From: Neostapfia colusana | Taxonomy: Eukaryota; Streptophyta; Magnoliopsida; Poales; Poaceae | DNA: 64,000 bases | Assembly (NCBI GenBank): GCA_030760725.1 | Contig: JASWHV010000012.1 | Coordinates: forward strand, 44,671,652 to 44,735,651 | Direction: 5' to 3' | Translations under genes and position numbers: made by a program | The notes under the pieces: model-generated | Seen by the model: only the letters and a program-made list of their open reading frames with translations | What the model was told of the DNA's origin: nothing | Database searches by the model: none | Shown: positions 46,301 to 57,124 of the stretch, piece after piece | Layout: every line of letters starts with the position of its first letter | Numbering within the stretch: the first letter of the stretch is position 1

Positions 46301-47443
46301 TGCACAGCATGGCTTGAGCTTCAGGTGGAAGCAGCGTGGAGTCCGTGCGCTCCTTTTCCTGCCCTTGCTCGGCTGTGAAAGTGGCTGTCGTGTGCTGCCC
46401 ACGTGAGATTGATCGGCGTCCTTCAGCTAAGCCACGGCGGTCGTCGTTGATCACGGGAACAGGGGCCGAAACCCGGTTGTTCAGGCGTTGGGAGGGTGGT
46501 GCTTGAGCTCAGCGTGTTGCCTAGCAACTCTGGAGGCGAGGATGCGATTGTTTGCTGTGTTTTCCTGATCGACCGCAAGGTCGGGGAAAAGAAGAATGGC
46601 GCCGCCCGGTGTCGCCCGCGAGGATAAGAAGGCATCGGGTCTTCACTCGGCTGAGGCGGTGACGGTCGCGTGGGGGCGCGAGCAGACCGCCCTGGGCGCC
46701 AGCGCGCGAAGGGAGAAGCAGCTGGTGGCGCCGGTTGCTTCTCGGTGGCACAGCCGGCAGCTGCTCGGTGGAATTTCCCACCGAGGCTGTGACTTTGTGT
46801 GCAAGTCTTCACTCTTATCTCTATGACATGTGGGTCCCACCCTCAATTTTAACCTCTGAAATTAACTCCTTATCACTGTTGTAAATAGTAATCCCCACAA
46901 AGCCCCTGGTGATTTGAATTATCAACCTTTGAGCCATTTGAATTGACTAGAATTAAAATTGGGTTTGGTTTGGATAATTTCAGCACATGTTCAGTTTGAA
47001 ATTCAAATAAAGTTTGAATTTGCCCCACTTAACTCATGTCAAGATCAACTCCAAATGGAGTGAAAATTGGTGTGTGAGCTCACAAAAATGTGCTGAGTAA
47101 GAATATGTCTCCCACTTTTGAATTCATGGGATAAAAACAGTTTGAATTTGAATGTAGTTTCAAACTGCCTCTTTCTAGCTATGCCCAAAATGACCTCAAA
47201 AGGTTTTGAATTCGCGTGAAACTTGGCATGGACATTCCTAGCACCATGTAGGAGTTTTCATATGCCCAGCCCCTGTATACCACATGTGGGAAAATATCAC
47301 TTTTGCAATATGTGAGTTTATTCTCTAATGAGCATGTTGATGGTGGTTACTTGCTCTTCAAATGTGTTTATCAACTTGCTCCAAATGAGGTGTGTGTGTA
47401 GTGATGACACTTCAAACATGTGTCAAAAACTGAGGCCCTTACA
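43370..47443 (-). repeat. Right (5') LTR of the chromovirus
   Basis: 4074 bp. It matches 33164-37242 almost base for base and ends next to the TGGGG duplication, where the outer element's internal sequence resumes. Confidence 0.92.
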
Positions 47444-47496
47444 TGGGGGCCCCACCTGCGGGCTCAATGCCTCCCCCAAGATGGGCCTGGGGCCAC

Positions 47497-48931
47497 TGTC
47501 GGTACCCTGTAGACCGGGTACCTCCGTGTAGTGGGTGAAAGATAGCCTGGGCCCCGCCTTCCTGCTGAGGTGGACCCCAACATAAGCCGGGTGCCCTGGG
47601 CCCCATGGACAGTTCTGGGGCTACCACGTGCGCTTAGGCTCCGGAGCTGACACGTGCCCTAGGCCTTGGTTCCGACCACCTGCTAAGGAGGGCTCCGAGG
47701 CTGCCACGTGTCTTCGGCCTCTGGGCCTTACTACCGGCCGAGGAAGGCTCCGGAGCCGCCACGTGTCCAATGGTGCCAGGCCCAACCTCTCGCCAGGAAG
47801 GGCTCCGGCGCTACCACGTGTCCGGAACCTTCGAGCCACGTTCCTCACGCAGGGAGCTCCGGAGGCGCCATGTGTCCTACGGCTCCGGGCCTGACCTCTA
47901 GCATGGGAGGGCTCCGGTGCTGCCACATGGGCAACGACTCTAGGCGTCCTTTCCCGCCAAGGAGAACTCCGGAGGCGCCACGTGTCCTATGGATCCGCAC
48001 CCGACCTCCAGCATGGGAGGGCTCCGGTGCTGCCACGTGGACAACGACTCGAGGCGTCCCTTCCCGCCAAGGAGAGCTCTAGAGGTGCCACGTGTCCTAT
48101 GGCTCCGGGCCCGACCTCCAGCATGGGAAGGCTCCGGTGCTGCCACGTGTCCAACGACTCCGGACCCCTCGCTACTCCGCAAGACAGCTCCGGTGATGAC
48201 GCGTGTCCCGGGGGCCAACCACCCGGACGCCGCGCCGACGAGCAACGGGCAGATAGCCATGGAGTAAAGAGGAAGGTGCGCTGCCAGGCCGTGCATTCAA
48301 GGTTCGCGCCTTCCCCAGAAGTATGGCGCATGACACACGCCTCCGTCCTTCATCTGTCCACCATTGCAGTGAACACACAGGGCGGCGAGGCATGACGGCT
48401 GCACAGTGCCGCCCATCGACACAGAGCCGCTCAGCAGGGTGAGGAGACGTGGCGACAAGACGGGCACTTCATCATCACCTGCTACCTGGTCAGAGGCACC
48501 CAATGGGACAGGCGGCACGCCTTAACTCCTCCGACAACGACATTACCTATAGCTGTAAATACCCTAGCTCATGTATAGGGTACAGATAGCCGTGGGGCCA
48601 CCTGTTGGACTTCGAGCCACGTTGTAACTGCCCCGACCTTGGGCTATAAAAGGATCGGGGCAACCTCCGGGCAAGGGGTTCGCACCGAGCGCCCTCCTCC
48701 TAGCATCATGTTCCAAACCTGACTCTCTCACACACTCATACGCGCAAGCAATACAACAATCACACCGCGGACGTAGGGTATTATGCTTCGGCAGTCCGAA
48801 CCACGTAAATCCTTGTGTTCATCTCGCCATTGTGCCCCGACCTTCGAATCCACTAGCCCCTCCTAAAAAAGAACCTCCACGGGCTGCTTCCGAGCAGACC
48901 GGGGGAAGTGTCGCAGAAAAACACTTCGACG
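47497..48931 (+). repeat. 3' LTR of the outer element, uninterrupted
   Basis: 1435 bp, the intact counterpart of 13651-14287 plus 26980-27752. It carries the 55-bp G-box array (about 47625-48200), TATAAAAG at 48645-48652, and ends CTTCGACG before the GAGAG duplication (48932-48936). Confidence 0.9.
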
Positions 48932-48936
48932 GAGAG

Positions 48937-49400
48937 AGATGATAAAAAATGGTTATTGACAAGTTGCCTTGTGTATATGCGAAGAAAACATCATGTTTTG
49001 TAAGACAAGATTTAAGAATGTATTTTATTTTTAAATAAATTTTAGAAAACTATTACTATTTACACCAGAGTAACACAAAACTATATTTTTGAATTCAGCT
49101 TCAAAAAGCCAACTATTTATACAAAACAAAAAAACTACGTCTTTTTATTTGTCCCTACGAGTCAGCCACATATTTTTATTTTACTAAAACTTATTATGAT
49201 AGTAGGACTAGATCGAAAAGTTGTAGTTTTACGTTACATGTGATGCAAATAATCGTAACTTTATATTAGAATTTAAATTTGTAGTTTTATGTTACATAAG
49301 TGTAAATATTCATAATTTTAAAGTTTATTCTAATATAGTGTTTTTTTAATTTTGACCCCTTAGTAAAACAAAACCGATATTTAACCTTTTAAAGCTCAAT
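48937..49400 (+). promoter_or_regulatory. AT-rich upstream region of the PPR gene
   Basis: AT-rich sequence between the outer element's right end and the PPR gene. It must hold the proximal promoter, but no TATA box can be singled out from the many AT runs. The 35-kb nested cluster lies only about 570 bp from the probable start codon. Confidence 0.4.
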
Positions 49401-49499
49401 GTGCCGGAAAGAACAGAAGTACAGAAAAGGACAAAGCAAAACTACGAGAGGATAACACGCAAAAACCCAACCCTCCCAAGAACCTCACCTTCCCCTCTC

Positions 49500-52079
49500 A
49501 TGGAGCTCCTCCCAGCTCCCTTCCCCTCCCTCCTCCCGAGAACCCACCAATTCTCACCACAACTCACCTCCAGGCTCCGCCATGGCCGCCTCCAAGATCC
49601 AGTCATGGCGTTCGCGCAGGCTCCTCCCATTCCGCTCCCGCTCCAAGAATCAAGAAGCACCTCCCACGGTCCTCGCCACAGTACCCGACCCCCCGGCCAA
49701 GAACCAAGAATCCACCAGACGCACGGTTCTTCTCCCTCCCTGCGCAAGGAGCCCAAGATTGTCTCGGAGACGAAGCTCATCACGATGCATTCTCGTGCCG
49801 GGCGCCCCGGTGACGCCCGCAAGGTGTTCGAAGGAATGGGCCGCAGGGACCTTCTCGCCTGGTCCGCCATGATCGGCGCTTATGCCATAAGGGACATGTA
49901 CCACGAGGTCATCGCACTTGCGGTGCGAATGGTCGGGGAAGGGGTCATCCCGGATAGGTTCTTGATCACTCGTATTTTGCAAGCGTGTGCATACGCAGAG
50001 AACCTGGTGTTTGGGATGGCACTGCATTCAATGGCTATCCGGAGAGGGTTCATGGGGAGAGTGAGAGACGTGCCGGTTGGGAACTCTGTGCTGGTGATGT
50101 ATGTCAAGTGTGGAGAATTGGGGCGTGCGCGTATGCTATTTGAGAAGATGGAGCAACGAGACTTGGGTACATGGAATTCGATGATCTTTGGGTGTTGCTT
50201 GTCCGGTGAGTGGGAGGAGGCACGGAGGCTACTTGATGATATGAGGCATGCAGGTACAGAGCCTGGCGTTGTCACTTGGAATACGCTGATTTCAAGCTAT
50301 GCTAGGTCTGGGGACCTTGATGTTGCCATGAAACTGCTGGAGGAGATGGAGGGGTCTGGAGTTGCTCCAGATGTTGTCACCTGGACTAGCGTTGTGTCTG
50401 GTTTTGTCCACAGTGATAGGGGTGATGAAGCTCTTCAGTGTTTCAGCTGGATGCGTCTCGCTGGTGTGGAGCCAAATGGCATGACAGTTGCGAGTGCCAT
50501 CTCAGCTTGTGCGAGTCTGAAGCTATTAAATCAGGGAATGGAGCTCCATGGCCATGCCATTAAGGTTGGAAGTGTTAACAATGTGCTCTCTGGGAATTCT
50601 TTGGTTGATATGTATGCTAAATGTGGAGAAATAGTTGCAGCTAGGAGGATATTCAATGAGATACCAGAGAAAGATATCTTCTCCTGGAATTCATTAATTT
50701 CAGCGTATGCACAAGCAGGCTATTGTGGCAAAGCATATGAACTATTCTGTAAGATGGAGAGCTATGGTGTTCGGCGCAATGTAATAACCTGGAATATAAT
50801 GATATCTGCATACATACGAAATGGGGATGATGAGAGAGCTTTTGAGCTATTCCAGATAATGGAAAGCTATGGAGTAAAAAGAGATACAGCTTCATGGAAC
50901 ATACTTATTGCCGGGTCTGTGCAGAATGGTCATTTCGATAGATCTTTAAGAATATTCCGGCAGATGCAATCGCTTCTGATGAGGCCGGACTACATTACAA
51001 TCTTAAGTATCATTCCAGCATTCGCAAACCTAGTTGCGGCTTGGAAAGTACGGGAGGTCCATGCATGTATTTTCCGTCACAACTTAGAAATGGATGGCAA
51101 AATTGCAAATGCGCTTATCAATGCGTATTCAAAATCTGGCAATCTTCCTGGGGCATGTGCTGTATTTTATTGTCATCCCTCAAGGAACATTATATCTTGG
51201 AACTGTATCATTCTTGCACACTTGCTGCATGGTTCTCCAGATGAAGCATTGGTGCACTTCGGTCAAATGAAGCAAGCTGGCGTGCTACCAGATCATACAA
51301 CTTTGACTGCTGTTATCAAGGCCTATGGTATGAAGGGAAACGTATCTCAAGGGAAAGAAATATTTTTCAGTATGTTCCATGATTACAACATAATTCCAGA
51401 TTTAGATCATTATGCAGCAACGATAGATCTTCTTGGCCGCTCAGGAAGACTACAAGAAGCATACAAGCTTATTGATGATATGCCACTTATACCTAATTCA
51501 GCAGTCTGGGGAGCATTTCTGACTGCAGCTACAGCTAATGGAAATCTGAGGCTGGCATATGTGGCAGCAAGGGAGCTGTCCGCAATTGAACCCAGAGACC
51601 CTAGAATCCATAGGATGGTTTGTAGTCTGCAAGATCTAGCTGGAAAGTCTATTGATGCCCCAGACATGATGGTACCTAGCAAAGGAAGAAAATTTGACGA
51701 GGTTGATAGTTGTTCTGTTGAGATTAATAACAAGATCTATTTGTTCTCGACCTGTGATAATTTTGACTTAGCGTGTACAGTGCATGGCCTAAAGCTGATT
51801 CAGATGGGACTCTCAATGTTGAACATCGATAATGGATGTCCAGAAGAAGTGGCAGAAGTAACTGGAATTCATTGTGAGAAGCTAGCAATTGCTTTTGCAA
51901 TTTCTAATTCCCCTCATTTTAGGAGCATACGGATAATAAAAACTTTAAGGATGTGTAGCCATTGCCACACCTTTGCCAAGTTAGTTTCAGAGAAATACGA
52001 GCAGCAGATACTGATCAAAGATGCAAGTTGTTTGCATAAATTTGAGGGTGGAAAGTGTTCTTGTGAAAATTATTGGTAA
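49500..52079 (+). CDS. DYW-type pentatricopeptide repeat protein (At1g19720-like)
   Basis: One uninterrupted frame gives 859 residues from the first in-frame ATG (49500; MELLPAPFPSLLPRTHQF). The frame is open further upstream to 49401 but without an ATG. PPR repeats of the P-L-S type begin at IVSETKLITMHSRAG (near 49755) and run to about 51600 (for example GNSVLVMYVKCGELGRARML, VVTWNTLISSYARSGDLDVA, SLVDMYAKCGEIVAARRIF). E domains and a DYW domain follow. The DYW zinc/deaminase residues are present: HCE, CSHCH, and the end HKFEGGKCSCENYW, with NYW replacing DYW. Such proteins enter chloroplasts or mitochondria and edit C to U in organelle RNA at a site read by the repeats. Similarity to At1g19720 (DYW7) is from memory. 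The first one or two repeats seem missing; see findings. The RNA target is unknown. Confidence 0.85.
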   Translation: MELLPAPFPSLLPRTHQFSPQLTSRLRHGRLQDPVMAFAQAPPIPLPLQESRSTSHGPRHSTRPPGQEPRIHQTHGSSPSLRKEPKIVSETKLITMHSRAGRPGDARKVFEGMGRRDLLAWSAMIGAYAIRDMYHEVIALAVRMVGEGVIPDRFLITRILQACAYAENLVFGMALHSMAIRRGFMGRVRDVPVGNSVLVMYVKCGELGRARMLFEKMEQRDLGTWNSMIFGCCLSGEWEEARRLLDDMRHAGTEPGVVTWNTLISSYARSGDLDVAMKLLEEMEGSGVAPDVVTWTSVVSGFVHSDRGDEALQCFSWMRLAGVEPNGMTVASAISACASLKLLNQGMELHGHAIKVGSVNNVLSGNSLVDMYAKCGEIVAARRIFNEIPEKDIFSWNSLISAYAQAGYCGKAYELFCKMESYGVRRNVITWNIMISAYIRNGDDERAFELFQIMESYGVKRDTASWNILIAGSVQNGHFDRSLRIFRQMQSLLMRPDYITILSIIPAFANLVAAWKVREVHACIFRHNLEMDGKIANALINAYSKSGNLPGACAVFYCHPSRNIISWNCIILAHLLHGSPDEALVHFGQMKQAGVLPDHTTLTAVIKAYGMKGNVSQGKEIFFSMFHDYNIIPDLDHYAATIDLLGRSGRLQEAYKLIDDMPLIPNSAVWGAFLTAATANGNLRLAYVAARELSAIEPRDPRIHRMVCSLQDLAGKSIDAPDMMVPSKGRKFDEVDSCSVEINNKIYLFSTCDNFDLACTVHGLKLIQMGLSMLNIDNGCPEEVAEVTGIHCEKLAIAFAISNSPHFRSIRIIKTLRMCSHCHTFAKLVSEKYEQQILIKDASCLHKFEGGKCSCENYW

Positions 52080-53395
52080 ATACAACTGCAGTAAGGGCGG
52101 ACAAAAAAATATTCTCAAGTAACCATGCGTGAACAGTGCCTGTACAGAAAATTCACGTAGCTAACCTTGTGAAGAGACAACTTTCAAGTTACACCACTTA
52201 TACCAAGATATCTTCAACATGGTATGAGTACGGAACTAGATGTTTCTAGCAAATCTTCCGTTTCTCAGAAAAGAAAATCCATCTGCACCTAGTGCTGAAT
52301 GGTTCCTCGTTCTTGTAGTGTTGACTCTCACGATATCTCGTCCAGGAATTATGTCTCCAGATTCCAGACTCAGGCTATCATGTTCAAAATTTTATAAAGG
52401 GGGCTTCAACATATTGTGGGATCTGGAGAAGCGTTATTTCTAGACAATCTCACCCTGCTTTTGTAGAGAGGCTGGTTCAAACCCAAAACCTCAGGACGCG
52501 AGTAGAGACACACTACCACCATGCCAGGTCCACCCTTCATGTTCAAGAATTTTATCTCCAGCTTCCCCAGACCCCACAACGTGTGGGAGCTTTCAGCACT
52601 GGGTATGCCCTTTTTAGAAAAATCATAACTACTGTAGTACTGTGGTATCGGAAAAGGAAGCCATTCTGATGATATTCTCAGCTTTGGCACCACTTTGTAT
52701 GGACTAGGAAGCTGATGACCTATCAAAACTCAGCAACATCATGTCAGGTGAGCAAACAGTTTGGTACAAAAAATTCAGTGCCACCTCTTTCCCTTTTCTG
52801 AGCTATCTTCTATTATCCTAAGTAGTAACATAATTCAAATTTGATATTATTTTTATCATTTTATTTAGTACATCTATGTATAGCATTTGATAGGCAGGCT
52901 CCAGTAAAATAATTTATATTGTACATAAAGCCTGACAACATAGAATTGAAGTAACAGGATTCAAAAATTTTAGTTGGAGTTGATTATTGCTTCAGTCAGG
53001 CCCCTTTCTAAATGATATTAGCACTGCACCAGTAAATTTTTTCTGTGTTATGACTTATGAACTATGACGTAGCTCTGGCACACCTTAACTTTTAAGTGTG
53101 TGTTAGTTGCTTGTTTGAAAGTTTATGGAATGTCTAGACAGAAGTTTAATTGCTTTTAAAAAATCTATTATCCATAAATCTTATTTCAAAGAAAAAAATA
53201 TCATGTGCTACCTGCATTGCTTCGTAACTAATCCCTCCAAGATTAAACTCATGTGGAATGATGGTATTTGAAATATTGTCCATATGATTGACCAGAAGAA
53301 AATTGCCATCAATCCCATATAACATCTCCCATTAAACTCTAGGTGTTATCGGCTTCTAAATTTAGTGCATTCTTCCAATACCAATTGTTTCCATA
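52080..53395. other. 3' flank of the PPR gene, intergenic
   Basis: Probable 3' UTR followed by AT-rich intergenic sequence. The open frames on both strands are short and featureless. Nothing else supported. Confidence 0.5.
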
Positions 53396-53556
53396 AGAAA
53401 GGGCAGCCCGGTGCATGTAGCTCCCGCTTGCACAGGGTCCGGGAAAGGGTCCGACCCATTTGGGCCTTTTGTACGCAGCATTTCCCTACATTTCTGCAAG
53501 AGGCTGTTTCTAGCACTCGAACCCGTGACCTCATGGTCACAAGGCAACAGCTTTAA
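53396..53556 (-). mobile_element. Au-type SINE, 5'-truncated
   Basis: On the reverse strand the sequence runs from AAAGCTGTTGCCTTGTGACC through the pol III B box (GGTTCGAGTGC) and GAAACAGCCTCTTGCAG to AGCTACATGCACCGGGCTGC and a short T-rich end (CCCTTTCTT). This is the Au SINE family known across flowering plants. The first bases with the A box are absent, so the copy is truncated at its head. The diverged flanks show no clear target duplication. Confidence 0.85.
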
Positions 53557-54179
53557 TAATATTAATACAGATATTTTTCATGCAGATTCGGAAGCATATA
53601 TGTGGGAAAAGAATGAAGAACCGCACATATTTTCATGTGGTCATCATGTACATTGGTGTTGGTGTTGCAAGTAGGAAATACGGACTTAGATTTGCTAGTA
53701 CCTTAAAACCTTAGTGATAGTGAGACTGTAAAAGCTTTTAGCTACATTCATTTGGTTCAACAAATACAGAACCAATACCTTATGTGATCGACCGATTTGA
53801 TGACATGGTTTGGTAGGAATTTGGGTTCCACTTGCCTCTTCCCAAGACGGTTTTTTGCAGGCTTCTACCTGGTTAACTGAAATTCGAGCTAAAGATTATG
53901 CAGACATTTGTAGTAATGGCTATAGGTTTGCAAAAGCTAAGAAGTACAATTATGACAAGCAGCACTTAGAATCAATATCCTTGACATATAAATTGTCCTG
54001 GCAGAATCCATGCTCCAATTGATTATTTCTGCGGCTGATGATTTGTTAACTGCTTGGTCTTGTTGCTTTGATTTGATTCAGTATATTTTGAACACACCAT
54101 TGTTTCTGAGTTGCATAACCTTACTTTGTATGAATGGTCAGATAGTCAACTTTGTGAAAGCCCATTTTTATACGGTTGG
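53557..54179. other. Intergenic sequence, no gene assigned
   Basis: Mixed-composition DNA with a short open frame (53810-54022) and no recognisable domain. It could include a remnant exon, but nothing supports this. Confidence 0.4.
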
Positions 54180-56971
54180 TGTAGCACCAAAAATGTGGGG
54201 GAAATTCAAATTTCTAAACTCAATTGCAACTAGTCATACACATATGATACTAGTGCAAATTCAAATCTGAATTTTCCCCAAAGTTTGTCAAATTGCAAAT
54301 TGGGTTCACAAATGTATTCACCACATTTGAAATAGCACCTATGCCAAAATTCAGACAATGTGGATTTGGTTGGCTATGTATTTGAATCAATGGAAGAGGA
54401 GGAATTCAAATCCTAGTTCAAATTCAAATATCCAAATGCAATTCAAATTCCACACTAAAACTGAATTCATTTAAATTCAAAATTTGAATCCATGACTTGG
54501 TGGGGAAGTTTAGCCTTTAATTGTGAGTAGCAAAGGTAAAAAGATCAATGAAAAATTAAATAAAAATTTGAGGGAGTGGGACCCATCAGTCAGTCACAAG
54601 TAGAGAACAGTCGGTTCCCGTTTTCATCCCGGTGCGCCACCGAGCTGCTCATCCCGCGGCCGCCCGAGGCAACGTTACTAACGTGCCCTCCACCTCACCC
54701 TTGCCTCCTCCACGTCTTAAGTAGCAGTGGCCACCACCGAACATTCCTTTCCACGTGTTTCATCGCTTCACCAAGCCACTGAGCATCGAGAGCGCAAGAG
54801 AAAGATCTTCCACCCGCGACACACTCGCTCTGCCTCAGACTTCGATCGGGAACCGGCGAGTTCGGCCGTGCAAAGCACTGCTAAGTGGCAAAACAGAGCC
54901 GTGAGATCATCCTCGACGTCCCCAACGCGAGAACGATCAACCTTCGGCTTGAACAGCTCAGGAGCGGCGAAATTCCCTTCGGCAGTCCGAAGTTCGATGC
55001 CTCCTCGGTTCTCCGTCGATCCGATGACTCACAGCCTCTCCCGACCAAGCAACGACGCCGAGAGGTTCGTAGCACAACCTAGTTGCTCTCCTCATGCCGG
55101 CTCATAGGCTCTTGCTCCCTAACCGAACGAATTTTGAAGTTTAGTTTCGACGGTTATTTAGAACACCAAGAGATCTTCGGAGAAATTCAACGTCATCATG
55201 GTAGCTAGTCCTAGGGTAGCTCTCCCACACCCTTGCGAGCTTCTCTGAAGACCTATCCGTCCAAATGCTCACGTAGAGGTGCCAAAAACTGAGTTTTTAT
55301 CGCAACAGCCATTTTGCGGGCTCGGGTTACCAGTGAAGTCCCATCTTCGAAGGTTTTCATGGAGGTTGGGATACATGTCAGAGTCGGACGTGCTTCACTG
55401 GTGCTTTTGGAGTAAACCCTAGCTCGAAAGGTCAATTCCTGAGTGAGAACGAGGTGACTAAAGTTGAGTTCGACATGGTCACTGTTGCACTCACTGTTCT
55501 GGCCACCGACACCTCTAACCGACCCCACCATCATGTTCAACGTGGTGAAAAACTCACAGGTGGTGAGTTTCGTGGACCCGATCGGCTGGGAACGAGGTTC
55601 TTGCGAGGTGCCGCCGCAGCTCCGGCATGGGGGTCGCTCGGGCGGGAGGTAGACAAAGGGGGGGCTGGTCCCACGTGTCGGCGCCTCTTCCGTCGCGGGG
55701 ATCAAGTTGCGGTCGGGATCTCGTGCGGATGCGGGGGTTAAACCCCGTAGCCCCGGGTGTTGTCATGATATCACTGGCCCGATTCAAACAGTAGACCCGG
55801 GTAGGATTATTTAAACTTTCCTATTAGTAAATAAATTCTATAAATTAGCCAAATCTTCCAAAATCAATTACTCTTAGTAGATTTGCTCCAAAAAATCCGA
55901 ATAAATTCTGGTAGACTCATCATGTTCCAAACTTTGCAGTGGTAAAATTTTCTAAACATGAAAGTCCCAGTAATTTTGTAATTAATTTCTTTGAGCTAAT
56001 TGCTTAGTAAATTAATTACCACGGTTCTGTTAATGGGAAAATTTCCAATTTTTGTCAGAACACTCATTCAAATACCCTTGGCCATCAGTAAAAATCAAGT
56101 TCATTGGACTTTATTTACTGGGTCAAAAAGTCGTCCAATTTTTAGTGTTCATTAAAAATTCAAAAATAAATTGAACCAATTTTAGAATGTCTCGCCAACT
56201 TGTAAAATTCAATTCTCTCTGTAGATAGCTCTAAAAATTATGAAATAAATTTTGCTAGAACCAGAAAAACTTCCTCTAATTAGATCTTCTACTGCTTGCT
56301 ATGTCAAAGCTACAGATTAGGATAAAAATTCAAAGAAGCCAATTACTTGTTGGAAGTTTAGAACCAACAAGCTTCCATGAACAATTTTCATTCTTGGCCC
56401 AAATCTTCTTCATGGTACCTAGTATCCACTGTAGAAATCCTAAAGTCAATTAAGAATCATTAGTAGCGGTAACTATAATTAGAGGCTTGCTTCTTATAAT
56501 CTAAATATCACTTATTTTAGATATATTGTTGCATATCGTGTAGTGACCGAGATCGAGGAAACTCCGGAAGCCTTGGACAAAATTCCTCCATAAGCTAACT
56601 TCCCCTTTGACTCGCAACCAGGCAAGCCCGGTTTGCATTTAATTACTTTTACAAAGTTTTGAGTTGTATTACTTATGTCTAGGATGAGCTATGTGCATTA
56701 GAGTTAAGGTGATTGAAACTCCACTTGCATGACCCGTAAATCCTATAAAATACTGGATAGCCTACAAGTCGAGAAGTAGAAAATGCTATCCTAATGTTCT
56801 TAGCATTCCGGTAGAAGTCGAGTAGTTGGAATCTACTCGCGAGATAGGATTTTATCACACGGGATAGAGTGGATCAAAGAATGATTTAAGAATATGAATT
56901 TTAGATCTAGCAGTGGAATAGGATGCATCGAGATGAGGTCTAACATGCGTAGCCCTGCTGGTGTCGGTTGA
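54180..56971 (+). mobile_element. Partial LTR of a second chromovirus-type element, cut by the next insertion
   Basis: Starts TGTAGCACC at 54180 and has the same layout as the long chromovirus LTR read on the reverse strand: AATTCAAA-rich start, then TTTGAGGG.GTGGGACCCA, a GC-rich core with CACCGAGCTGCTC, a long AT-rich part, then GGCAAGC.CGGTTTGCATT and GTCGAGTAGTTGGAA.CTACTCGCGAG (the last two have clear counterparts near 34551-34580 and 34356-34385). It breaks off at 56971 where the rightmost gypsy element begins. The rest should lie beyond the window. Confidence 0.65.
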
Positions 56972-57124
56972 TGTGACACCCTCATCTATGGTTTCTGCAT
57001 GTATTCATATTTCATGTAGAGAAAAACATTTTAAAAGAAGTGGGAACAGAGGAATCATCAAATAGATAGCCAGTAAGAGCCGAATCCAGTTCACCGAGAG
57101 CGCCGAAGACAACTTACAAGGGCC

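Larger units (their letters stand above)
33164..47443 (-). mobile_element. Ty3/gypsy chromovirus (Tekay/Del-like), full length, decayed, reverse strand
   Basis: LTRs 33164-37242 and 43370-47443 (4079 and 4074 bp) are flanked by TGGGG at 33159-33163 and 47444-47448. On the reverse strand the 5' LTR (right one) starts TGTAAGGGCC and ends GTGTCA. It is followed by a tRNA-Met PBS, a leader of about 1.5 kb, gag, protease, RT, RNase H, integrase, a chromodomain-like end and a polypurine tract. About five substitutions and one indel separate the first 210 bp of the LTRs by eye, so it is young. Clade placement rests on the terminal chromodomain and the very long LTRs. Frames carry several breaks. Confidence 0.9.
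13651..48931 (+). mobile_element. Outer gag-only Ty3/gypsy-type element carrying two nested insertions
   Basis: Two LTRs of about 1.41 and 1.44 kb start TGTCGGTACCC and end AACACTTCGAC(A/G). They are bounded by the 5-bp duplication GAGAG at 13646-13650 and 48932-48936. With the two nested elements removed, the internal region (27753-33163 plus 47449-47496) has a PBS-like sequence, a broken gag and about 3.7 kb of non-coding DNA, but no protease, RT or integrase. This matches gag-only non-autonomous elements (TR-GAG type; maize Zeon is a similar case). The two LTRs differ clearly: about 20 differences in the first 235 bp by eye. The final base of the right LTR is G where the left has A. Confidence 0.85.

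Noticed and set aside
49401..49499. Upstream extension of the PPR frame to 49401
   Set aside because: The frame is open there but begins with GTG and has no ATG before 49500, so it is not a plausible plant start.
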